Numbered from the stretch's first letter, positions 1 to 4,839 are shown. The stretch is 5,309 nucleotides of DNA from Bacteroidales bacterium (GCA_030635465.1 DAOVYU010000116.1:1-5309); one strand, 5' to 3'. The notes: a model not told the origin generated them from the sequence alone. Numbers and translations: made by a program.

Positions 1-156
1 AGTCGAAGGAGGATTAGAAAATCATATTATTTTAAATGAACCTCCCCGCCGCAGAGCAGCGGGGTATCCTGATGGAATTTATTTATTGATTCGCCATAAA
101 GGGCGGGGAATAAAGCCCATGTGATCCCTCGACAAAAGCTCGGGATCAATTCGACT
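1..156. repeat. GC-rich palindromic intergenic repeat, REP/BIME-like
   Basis: This GC-rich block stands out from the AT-rich surroundings. It contains several inverted repeats. Two units in opposite orientation share the head TCCCCGCC (43-50 on the plus strand; 102-109 reads the same on the minus strand), so they can also pair with each other over 8 bp. The first unit folds as CCCCGC/GCGGGG (44-49 with 59-64), the second as CGCC/GGCG (92-95 with 102-105). A third hairpin is TGATCCC/GGGATCA (122-128 with 142-148). The whole is bracketed by AGTCGAA (1-7) and TTCGACT (150-156). Paired inverted GC-rich hairpins are typical of REP/BIME elements mobilised by IS200/IS605-like Y1 transposases; that link is inference, because no transposase gene is in the window. 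It lies just downstream of the PLP enzyme and could stabilise the 3' end of its mRNA. The left end may extend beyond the window. Confidence 0.6.
122..148 (-). terminator. Hairpin downstream of the PLP enzyme, possible transcript end
   Basis: TGATCCC (122-128) pairs with GGGATCA (142-148) around a 13-base loop. On the minus strand this follows the stop codon of the PLP enzyme by about 45 bases. It is not followed by a clear T run, so it is a weak intrinsic terminator at best. It is better read as part of the palindromic repeat, which may act as a transcript 3' end or an RNase barrier. Confidence 0.3.
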
Positions 157-194
157 AACAAATTTCAATTCACCACGTTTTTAAAATTTGAGTC

Positions 195-1388
195 TCATTG
201 ATTTAAGTCAACTCTACTCAATGCTTGTTTAAGGTCATTTATCAAGTCTTCAACATTTTCAATACCTGCCGAATACCGAACCAATCCATCTGAAATATGA
301 GCTAGAGCCTTATTTTCTTTTGATACACCGGCGTGTGTCATTGATGATGGGTGTTGTATTAAAGTTTCGACACCTCCAAGTGATACCGCTAATGTAGCAA
401 GTTTTACATTATCCATTAGGATTTTACCAGCCTCATAACCGCCTTTCAACCCAAAACTGATCATACTTCCAAATCCTTTCATCTGCTCCCTGGCCAGGTC
501 ATATTGCGGAAATGATTTAAGCCCCGGATATTTAACCCACTCGACCTTTTTATGGTTTTCAAGAAATTCAGCAATCTGATGTGCGTTTTCCTGAGCTTTG
601 TCAATCCTGAGAGAAAGTGTTTTCACACCTCTGATTACCATAAATGCCTGATGCGGATCCATATTTCCACCTGTATAGACCATTGTTTTTCGTAACTGAT
701 CGTATAACTCTTTTGATTTGGCAATCAAGGCCCCACCCACAATATCGGCGTGGCCGTTTATAAATTTTGTTAACGAATGTAAAGCTATATCTGCTCCCAA
801 ATCCAATGGTTGTTGTAAGTACGGACTGCAAAATGTATTGTCAACACAAACAATGATGCCGTGTTCGTGAGCTATTTCGGAAGCTTTTTTGATATCAGTT
901 AAGGTTATGGTTGGGTTGGCAGGAGTTTCAAGATATAGCAATTTAGTATTTGGCCGGATTGATTTTTTGATTTCTTCAAGATTGGAAGTATCAATATAAG
1001 AGTAGCTTACCCCAAACTTTGAAAAATGGGTTTCCATTACACCCCGGCTGGGCCCATACACAGCGCCGGTACTTATCATGTGGTCACCCTGACTTAAAAC
1101 AGTCATATACACAGCTGAAACAGCTGCCATCCCTGATGACAAGGCTATTCCTTTATATCCATTTTCCAGTTCAGCCAGTTTGTTTTCCAAGGCCTCAATT
1201 GTTGGATTTCCTATCCGGGTATAGATATAACCCTTTTCTTTTCCTGCAAATAAATCCGCCCCATGTTGTGAATTTTTAAATGAAAAAGTTGAAGTTTGAT
1301 AAATTGGGGTAACCGCACTTCCAAATTCATCTTGAAAATCGCCTGCATGAACTAATTTTGAATTAAATCCTAAATCTTTTGTATTCAT
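195..1388 (-). CDS. PLP-dependent trans-sulfuration enzyme (methionine gamma-lyase / cystathionine gamma-synthase-like)
   Basis: This 397-residue protein is full length for the Cys/Met metabolism PLP-enzyme family (fold type I), whose members cleave or replace at the gamma carbon of sulfur amino acids in the cytoplasm. Visible landmarks are Y56-T-R58 (phosphate binding from the partner subunit), SSGMAA at 84-89, Y111 stacking on the cofactor, D183 in the DNTF motif, the Schiff-base lysine K208 in HSLTK, SLGGVETL from 336, QHPSSMTH at 345-352 and the carboxylate-binding R371 in VRYSAGIE. The closest overall look is methionine gamma-lyase, giving 2-oxobutanoate, ammonia and methanethiol. However, the position of the catalytic cysteine of characterised Pseudomonas methionine gamma-lyase is a proline here (YGP, P113), and its Lys-Asp pair near 240 is also missing. 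Substrate is therefore uncertain; cystathionine gamma-lyase, gamma-synthase or O-acylhomoserine sulfhydrylase are alternatives. It starts 9 bases after the thioesterase stop, so the two are probably cotranscribed. Confidence 0.9.
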   Translation of the reverse strand: MNTKDLGFNSKLVHAGDFQDEFGSAVTPIYQTSTFSFKNSQHGADLFAGKEKGYIYTRIGNPTIEALENKLAELENGYKGIALSSGMAAVSAVYMTVLSQGDHMISTGAVYGPSRGVMETHFSKFGVSYSYIDTSNLEEIKKSIRPNTKLLYLETPANPTITLTDIKKASEIAHEHGIIVCVDNTFCSPYLQQPLDLGADIALHSLTKFINGHADIVGGALIAKSKELYDQLRKTMVYTGGNMDPHQAFMVIRGVKTLSLRIDKAQENAHQIAEFLENHKKVEWVKYPGLKSFPQYDLAREQMKGFGSMISFGLKGGYEAGKILMDNVKLATLAVSLGGVETLIQHPSSMTHAGVSKENKALAHISDGLVRYSAGIENVEDLINDLKQALSRVDLNQ

Positions 1389-1397
1389 CTTGTTTAT

Positions 1398-1808
1398 TTA
1401 ATTTTTTAAATATGATTTTAATTTATTTATTACTGTATCAGGTATTCTCATTGGTCGACGCGACTGTAAATCAACAAAAACCAATGTACTCTCCGCTTCA
1501 TTAATAATCTCATTACTCTGGTTAAATACTTTATGAAAAAAATGCATCCTGCTTTTTGGCATTTCATTTAGTGTGGTTCTTACGGTTATTATATCACCAT
1601 AAAATACAGGTTTAATATACTTTATATGCATTTCTATAATGGGCATTAAAATATTTTGCTTTTCCAGTTCCCTGTCACATATCCCCACTTGATTCATTAG
1701 TGCTGTTCGACTTATGTGGTAATACTTCGCATAATTTCCATGATACACATAACCCATCTTGTCAACTTCGTCGTACCTGATCTCAATATTATTCTCTGAA
1801 TCTATCAT
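1398..1808 (-). CDS. Acyl-CoA thioesterase, 4HBT hotdog family (YbgC/FadM-like)
   Basis: This 136-residue protein has the length of a single hotdog domain. The N-terminal signature is clear: RYDEVDKMG at 11-19 followed by Y22-H-G-N-Y26, matching the 4-hydroxybenzoyl-CoA thioesterase pattern R-Y-x-E-x-D-x-x-G-x-x-Y-x-x-Y, with D16 in the place of the catalytic aspartate. The central strands (IIEMHIKYIKPVFYGD, then IITVRTTL) fit the rest of the fold. Family members hydrolyse acyl-CoA thioesters in the cytoplasm, usually as tetramers; the acyl group cannot be read from sequence. It lies 45 bases after NifX-like copy A and 9 bases before the PLP enzyme, so it is probably the middle gene of a three-gene unit. 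A cofactor-metabolism role from this context is only a guess; genes of this family are often placed without clear functional linkage. Confidence 0.88.
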   Translation of the reverse strand: MIDSENNIEIRYDEVDKMGYVYHGNYAKYYHISRTALMNQVGICDRELEKQNILMPIIEMHIKYIKPVFYGDIITVRTTLNEMPKSRMHFFHKVFNQSNEIINEAESTLVFVDLQSRRPMRIPDTVINKLKSYLKN

Positions 1809-1833
1809 TTAATCACTTTTCTTATTTTGTATT

Positions 1834-1847
1834 CTATAAAAATGGGT
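1834..1847. repeat. Short direct repeat, right after NifX-like copy A
   Basis: CTATAAAAATGGGT here matches CTATAAAATGGGT at 2232-2244 with one extra A. The two flank NifX-like copy A, one just past its stop codon and the other in its upstream region. This may be chance in AT-rich DNA or the trace of a duplication or insertion. Confidence 0.3.
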
Positions 1848-1853
1848 TACTAA

Positions 1854-2189
1854 TTAATGATTACATAGATTACCATCTGTTTCAAGAATACCATCAATAT
1901 AATCCTGTACCAGTTCTTTTGTATCCTTAATATTCACTCCTACAAATACATTAATTTTGTGCTTGTTAAAAATCTCAATAGCTTTCAAGCCAATGCCCCC
2001 TGTTATAATATCAGAAATACCTTTGTTTACCAACCAATTTGGAAATGAACCAGGTTGATGAGATGGTGCCGGGAATAAATCCTCCTTAACAATAGCACGA
2101 TTTTCAACGTAATAAATCTTAAATTGAGTACAATTCCCGAAATGAGGACTTAACATATTATTAATAAGCGGTAAAGCAATTTTTTTCAT
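1854..2189 (-). CDS. NifX/NafY/ORP-family cofactor-binding protein, copy A
   Basis: This 111-residue protein belongs to the dinitrogenase iron-molybdenum cofactor biosynthesis family (Nitro_FeMo-Co, PF02579). The family includes NifX, NafY, the C-terminal part of many NifB proteins and the orange protein ORP of Desulfovibrio; characterised members bind Fe-S-Mo or Mo-Cu-S clusters. Landmarks are the start MKKIALPL, SPHFG at 14-18, the GGIGLKAIEIF segment from 64 (family consensus GGIGxxAxE), and NVFVG at 80-84. Possible ligands are H16, C20 and the terminal C109-x-H111. No nitrogenase gene is nearby, so a nitrogenase role is not supported; metal-sulfur cluster carriage in another pathway is likelier. 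It is 68/111 identical, without gaps, to copy B at 3349-3684. It heads a putative unit with the thioesterase and PLP enzyme, from the promoter at 2214-2221. No Shine-Dalgarno sequence is seen. Confidence 0.9.
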   Translation of the reverse strand: MKKIALPLINNMLSPHFGNCTQFKIYYVENRAIVKEDLFPAPSHQPGSFPNWLVNKGISDIITGGIGLKAIEIFNKHKINVFVGVNIKDTKELVQDYIDGILETDGNLCNH

Positions 2190-2213
2190 AATTTATAATA
2201 TATAAGATCCTAA

Positions 2214-2221
2214 CAAAAGTA
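2214..2221 (-). promoter_or_regulatory. Bacteroidota-type promoter box for NifX copy A (copy 1)
   Basis: On the minus strand this reads TACTTTTG, an exact match to the TAnnTTTG -7 element of Bacteroidota primary-sigma promoters. Transcription would start near 2207, leaving a leader of about 18 bases before the NifX copy A start codon. No good TTTG -33 element is seen at the expected distance, which would fit a promoter needing an activator. The box and its surroundings (2211-2229) match 15 of 19 bases at 4790-4808 in the upstream region of the radical SAM gene. Confidence 0.55.
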
Positions 2222-2250
2222 AGTTTGAAGACTATAAAATGGGTGATTAA

Positions 2251-2267
2251 TAAGGGTACAGCCCTTA
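2251..2267 (-). terminator. Hairpin in the gap after the CGGC gene (weak terminator or leader structure)
   Basis: TAAGGG (2251-2256) and CCCTTA (2262-2267) form a 6-bp stem with a 5-base loop; GAT at 2245-2247 and ATC at 2268-2270 can extend it past a 3-base bulge. On the minus strand it lies about 80 bases beyond the CGGC stop codon and is followed only by a short T stretch (ATTTTAT). Only the CCCTTA arm is retained in the sister copy at 4841-4846; the other arm is lost there, so the hairpin itself is not conserved. Confidence 0.3.
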
Positions 2268-2312
2268 ATCAGATTTTTGAGATTACTCAAAGTTTAAATT
2301 GATTTATATTCG
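2261..2312 (-). repeat. Upstream regulatory repeat, copy 1 (52 bases)
   Basis: This block aligns without gaps to 4840-4891 with 44 of 52 identities. It lies about 70 bases upstream of the NifX copy A start codon, as copy 2 lies about 85 bases upstream of the radical SAM start codon. It contains the TTGAG-N4-CTCAA dyad (2277-2290) and a second conserved dyad, AAAT-TG-ATTT (2296-2305). Conservation in otherwise diverging intergenic DNA points to protein binding. Confidence 0.75.
2277..2290. promoter_or_regulatory. Candidate operator TTGAG-N4-CTCAA (copy 1)
   Basis: TTGAG (2277-2281) and CTCAA (2286-2290) form a perfect 5-4-5 inverted repeat, extended by one more T/A pair (2276 with 2291). The arm length and 4-base spacer resemble Fnr-type sites (TTGAT-N4-ATCAA) of the Crp/Fnr superfamily. 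Its centre is 69.5 bases upstream of the 3' end of the TACTTTTG box, roughly -76 from the predicted transcription start. The regulator is not in this window and its identity is inferred only from the shape of the site. Confidence 0.5.
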
Positions 2313-2345
2313 GTTTGGGTAAAATGCTCTTTTGTCCGTTAGATT

Positions 2346-2795
2346 TCAATTGTAAGATAATCTGGTATTTTCATTTGCCAGTGTTGGCTTAATCATTTCC
2401 TGCCATTCAGAAGAATTCCATGTACCTAGTTTCGTGTGTGTTGTTATATATTTTTCGGGAATGGGATGGGTACCGATTACCACTTTCAGATTGTATTTTT
2501 CTTCAATAAATTTTTTGAAATGCCCGATGTAGGGACAGGGTGGATAACCGACCACAAACCCTGTCGCAAAGTGAATAACTTCAGCACCGTTCTTTTTCAT
2601 TTCTTCAGGGGCATACTCAATGTTGCCACCCGGGCATCCACCACAAGAGGTATAGCCAACCAATTCGAGGTCTTCATCATTTTTATAAATATCAAATGCC
2701 CCTTCCCTATTTTGTAATGCCCTGAAGCATTTTCCACCACCACAATTCCGGTAACGGTCGCAAATGATGATTCCGATTTTTGTTTTTTTACTCAT
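2346..2795 (-). CDS. CGGC-domain putative metal-binding protein
   Basis: This 149-residue protein matches the CGGC domain family (PF08821), named for a conserved Cys-Gly-Gly-Cys. The motif is at 51-54 in TSCGGCPGG. Other conserved cysteines are C12 (IICDRY), C18 and C23 (NCGGGKC) and C87 (PPCPYI), with H109 in GTHP. This many cysteines in a small cytoplasmic protein is expected to bind metal or an Fe-S cluster; no enzymatic activity is established for the family as far as I know. Members are found mainly in anaerobes. It lies 11 bases after the CobO gene, so it is almost certainly cotranscribed with CobO and NifX copy B. The last ~15 residues are polar and look unstructured. The family call is firm; the role in metal delivery or sensing is inference. 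Confidence 0.88.
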   Translation of the reverse strand: MSKKTKIGIIICDRYRNCGGGKCFRALQNREGAFDIYKNDEDLELVGYTSCGGCPGGNIEYAPEEMKKNGAEVIHFATGFVVGYPPCPYIGHFKKFIEEKYNLKVVIGTHPIPEKYITTHTKLGTWNSSEWQEMIKPTLANENTRLSYN

Positions 2796-2806
2796 AATGT
2801 TATGTT

Positions 2807-3322
2807 TTAATATTCTATTCCTTTTCGTGCTTTAATTCCTTGTTGATAATAATGTTTCACTTCTTTCATCTCTGTGACCAAATCCGCAACTTCGATAATT
2901 TCAGTTGGGGCATACCTTCCGGTAAGTACCAGTTCAACATTTTTAGGCCTATTTTCAATTATTCTAAGCAATTCCTTAAGTGTGAATAATTTATAATGCA
3001 AGGCTATCGTAACTTCGTCCATTACAACTACATCGTATTTACCATCTAGAATGATTTTCTTCATTTCTGCTAGCCCTTTTTTGGCAGCGTTAATATCTTC
3101 TGTGGTAGGCTTATTAATTATAAAACAGTCCAAACCGTATTGTTTTATTTCAATATTCTTTAAATATTTTTGAGTTGCTATATTTTCATGGTATTTCTGA
3201 CCTTTGATAAACTGGCCGAAAAAAACTGTTAACCCAGCTCCACATGCGCGTAATGCCAAGCCAAAAGCAGCAGTTGTTTTGCCCTTGCCGTTGCCAGTGT
3301 ATAAGTGAACGAATCCTTTCAT
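2807..3322 (-). CDS. cobO: Cob(I)yrinic acid a,c-diamide / corrinoid adenosyltransferase (CobO/BtuR/CobA type)
   Basis: This 171-residue cytoplasmic enzyme transfers the 5'-deoxyadenosyl group of ATP to the cobalt of a reduced corrinoid, making adenosylcobamide. The P-loop is GNGKGKTT at 10-17, in the inverted-orientation style of this family; FGQFIKG at 35-41 fits the conserved V/F-Q-F-x-K-G segment. The Walker-B-like VVVMDE ends at E103 and is followed by ALHY, then LVLTGRYAP at 131-139, ADLVTEM at 146-152 and the C-terminal GIKARKGIEY. All family landmarks are present and the length is near normal, slightly short at the N terminus as in BtuR proteins without the extra helix. It sits 26 bases after NifX copy B and 11 bases before CGGC, tight enough for one operon. 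No other cobalamin gene and no cobalamin riboswitch is visible, so its partner in this locus is unclear. Confidence 0.95.
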   Translation of the reverse strand: MKGFVHLYTGNGKGKTTAAFGLALRACGAGLTVFFGQFIKGQKYHENIATQKYLKNIEIKQYGLDCFIINKPTTEDINAAKKGLAEMKKIILDGKYDVVVMDEVTIALHYKLFTLKELLRIIENRPKNVELVLTGRYAPTEIIEVADLVTEMKEVKHYYQQGIKARKGIEY

Positions 3323-3348
3323 AATTTTTAACTAATGATCGGGATAAT

Positions 3349-3684
3349 TCAATGGTCGCATAAATTTCCATTGGTTTCCAATGTGCCATCCAAGTATTCC
3401 CCTACAAGGACTTTAGGATCCTTCACTTTAACACCCACAAATACATTGATCTTGTGTCGGTTTAAAATTTCAATAGGCTTCAATCCAATCCCAGCAGCAA
3501 TTACATCGGTAACACCTTTTTCAATAAGCCAATTGGGAATCAATTCAGGATATTGAGCAGGTGCATGATTCAAATCTTCTTTAATAATTTTTCCATTCTC
3601 CTCCCAATAAAATAAAAAGTGTGAGCAAATTCCAAAATGCGGGCTTAATTTGTTTTCTTTGACCGGTAATGCTATTATTTTCAT
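3349..3684 (-). CDS. NifX/NafY/ORP-family cofactor-binding protein, copy B
   Basis: This 111-residue Nitro_FeMo-Co family protein is a paralogue of copy A (68/111 identical, no gaps). Shared features are MK-IALP at the start, SPHFG at 14-18, C20, IPNWL at 49-53 (FPNWL in copy A), GIGLK-IEI from 65, the nine-residue run HKINVFVGV at 77-85, and a C-terminal L-E-T-x-G-N-L-C-x-H ending in C109 and H111. H16, C20, C109 and H111 are candidate cluster or metal ligands. An open frame continues upstream to an ATG at 3765, but the added 27 residues are not family-like; the start at 3684 gives the same length and first residues as copy A and the family norm. It is followed after 26 bases by CobO. The 135-base gap to the upstream radical SAM gene has no convincing promoter, so transcription may come from the radical SAM promoter. 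Confidence 0.9.
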   Translation of the reverse strand: MKIIALPVKENKLSPHFGICSHFLFYWEENGKIIKEDLNHAPAQYPELIPNWLIEKGVTDVIAAGIGLKPIEILNRHKINVFVGVKVKDPKVLVGEYLDGTLETNGNLCDH

Positions 3685-3702
3685 CTGTTTAAAAATTTTC
3701 AT

Positions 3703-3713
3703 TTCACTGTGAA
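3703..3713. promoter_or_regulatory. Small dyad TTCAC-T-GTGAA before NifX copy B
   Basis: A perfect 5-1-5 inverted repeat lies 18 bases upstream of the copy B start codon. Its half-sites resemble the TGTGA/TCACA half-sites of Crp-like regulators, but the 1-base spacer does not fit them. It could be an operator, a small leader structure or chance. Confidence 0.2.
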
Positions 3714-3819
3714 TGAAGAAAATAAAAAATTTCTGCACCCATGGAACCGTTTCACTTTTGCACAAAAAATTTAATCATTTCGGTTTGTAGATAAATGTTT
3801 AAATTTATTTATGCTCATT

Positions 3820-4755
3820 TCATGATTTGATTTTATAAAAAACGCCTCGTTCCTGACGATCCGCTTCTATTTTCCCTTCTGCTTCCAATACATCAAGGTA
3901 TTTATTGATTTCATTAATATGCAAACCAAGTATTTTTCCAAGGTCCACAACCGTGCATGGCCTTCTTGTAATTGTCCCTAAAATTGCTGTTTCAGCATCT
4001 TTCCTGTATGATTGAATACTTTTCCTTTCGGGAGCAGCAGTAATGATTTCAACATGATCAAGTTTCCAATAGTCAACAATTTTTTTCAATTCTTCCTGAC
4101 TGGCAGCGTGAATATCAGCCACTGTGCCGGGACGATCAAGTGTATTTAATTGGATATGGTTGGGTTTTATATCTTTAAATACTTTCTTTAAAGCTTTTAA
4201 ATCATCAATGTTATCATTGTATCCAGGAATAATAAATACTTCGAGCCATATTTGACCGGAAAACTCGTTTCTGAAATCAATTAATCCCTTAATATATTTT
4301 TCAACTGTAAGTTGTGGTGCAGGGCAGTTTATTTTCCGGAATGTAATTTCCGTTGCAGCATCAAGAGATGGAAGTATAACATTTGCATCCAACAATTCAT
4401 TACGTACTTTTTTATCGTAAAGGAGAGTCCCATTGGTTAAAACAGCAACTGGGATATCTGGCTTTTTTTGTTTTATGAATTGTAAAACATCACCTATTCG
4501 TGAATTGAGTGTTGGTTCACCTGAACCTGAAAATGTAATATAATCTGGGTTGGGATTGTTTTTAAAATAATGTTCTAACTCACTTATAACTTTATCAAAG
4601 GGTATGTATTCTTTTCTTTCAGTAGTGAGCTTTGTAGTATGACCCACTTCACAATATACACAGTCGAGTGAGCAAACTTTTTTAGGAACCAGGTCCACTC
4701 CGAGTGACATTCCTAGCCGTCGTGAAGGCACCGGACCAAAAAGATATTTATACAT
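3820..4755 (-). CDS. Radical SAM protein (COG0731 type) with C-terminal winged-helix domain
   Basis: This 311-residue cytoplasmic protein opens with the group signature FGPVPSRRLGMSLGVDL (6-22). The radical SAM cluster ligands are C28, C32 and C35 in the CxxxCxxC motif (C-SLD-C-VY-C), and SGSGEPTL at 76-83 is the glycine-rich SAM-binding segment. The barrel continues to about residue 240, including LTNGTLL (106-112) and EVFIIPGYND (172-181). Residues about 250-311 look like a winged helix (ETAILGTI, then VVDLGKILGLHINEINKYLDVLEAEGKIE), suggesting nucleic-acid or protein binding. COG0731 is often labelled wyosine synthase-like after archaeal Taw1, but bacterial members of this shape are functionally uncharacterised, and I do not assign that reaction. 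In anaerobes such proteins often neighbour NifX-family genes, as here. The promoter/operator copy 2 lies directly upstream; no Shine-Dalgarno sequence is seen. Confidence 0.9.
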   Translation of the reverse strand: MYKYLFGPVPSRRLGMSLGVDLVPKKVCSLDCVYCEVGHTTKLTTERKEYIPFDKVISELEHYFKNNPNPDYITFSGSGEPTLNSRIGDVLQFIKQKKPDIPVAVLTNGTLLYDKKVRNELLDANVILPSLDAATEITFRKINCPAPQLTVEKYIKGLIDFRNEFSGQIWLEVFIIPGYNDNIDDLKALKKVFKDIKPNHIQLNTLDRPGTVADIHAASQEELKKIVDYWKLDHVEIITAAPERKSIQSYRKDAETAILGTITRRPCTVVDLGKILGLHINEINKYLDVLEAEGKIEADRQERGVFYKIKS

Positions 4756-4792
4756 TTTTTTGTATTAAATGCTTGTTGAAAAACTTATATAG

Positions 4793-4800
4793 CAAAAATA
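4793..4800 (-). promoter_or_regulatory. Bacteroidota-type promoter box for the radical SAM gene (copy 2)
   Basis: On the minus strand this reads TATTTTTG, an exact TAnnTTTG match. Transcription would begin near 4786, giving a leader of about 31 bases. Its distance to the upstream dyad at 4856-4869 is identical to that in copy 1. A TTTG occurs further upstream but its spacing (about 23 bases) is longer than usual for a -33 element. Confidence 0.55.
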
Positions 4801-4839
4801 AGTTGTAACTATCTAACTTACAGCAAAAACTAATATATA

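Noticed and set aside
2..124. A plus-strand frame open from the window edge to a TGA at 122-124 (about 40 codons).
   Set aside because: It runs through the palindromic repeat, has an arginine/glycine-rich composition dictated by the GC hairpins, and resembles no family I know. It is best explained as a by-product of the repeat.
601..2717. Several open stretches of 70-95 codons antisense to, or out of frame with, the PLP enzyme and CGGC genes.
   Set aside because: They overlap strongly supported genes, their translations show no family features, and they have no promoter or spacing support.
1854..3684. A nitrogen-fixation cluster, suggested by the two NifX-family proteins.
   Set aside because: No nifHDK, nifB, nifE/N or nifV gene is present, and this protein family is widespread in anaerobes that do not fix nitrogen.
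3685..3765. A 27-residue N-terminal extension of NifX copy B, starting at an ATG at 3765.
   Set aside because: The extension is not family-like, and the internal start at 3684 gives exactly the length and start sequence of copy A.
3797..3816. A possible third partial copy of the regulatory repeat upstream of NifX copy B (17 of 20 bases match 2292-2311).
   Set aside because: The matching part is low-complexity AT sequence. The TTGAG/CTCAA dyad and a TAnnTTTG box at the right spacing are both absent.
3323..3819. A cobalamin riboswitch upstream of CobO or NifX copy B.
   Set aside because: The gaps are 26 and 135 bases, too short for the usual roughly 200-base element, and no B12-box-like sequence (GCCACTG) is present.
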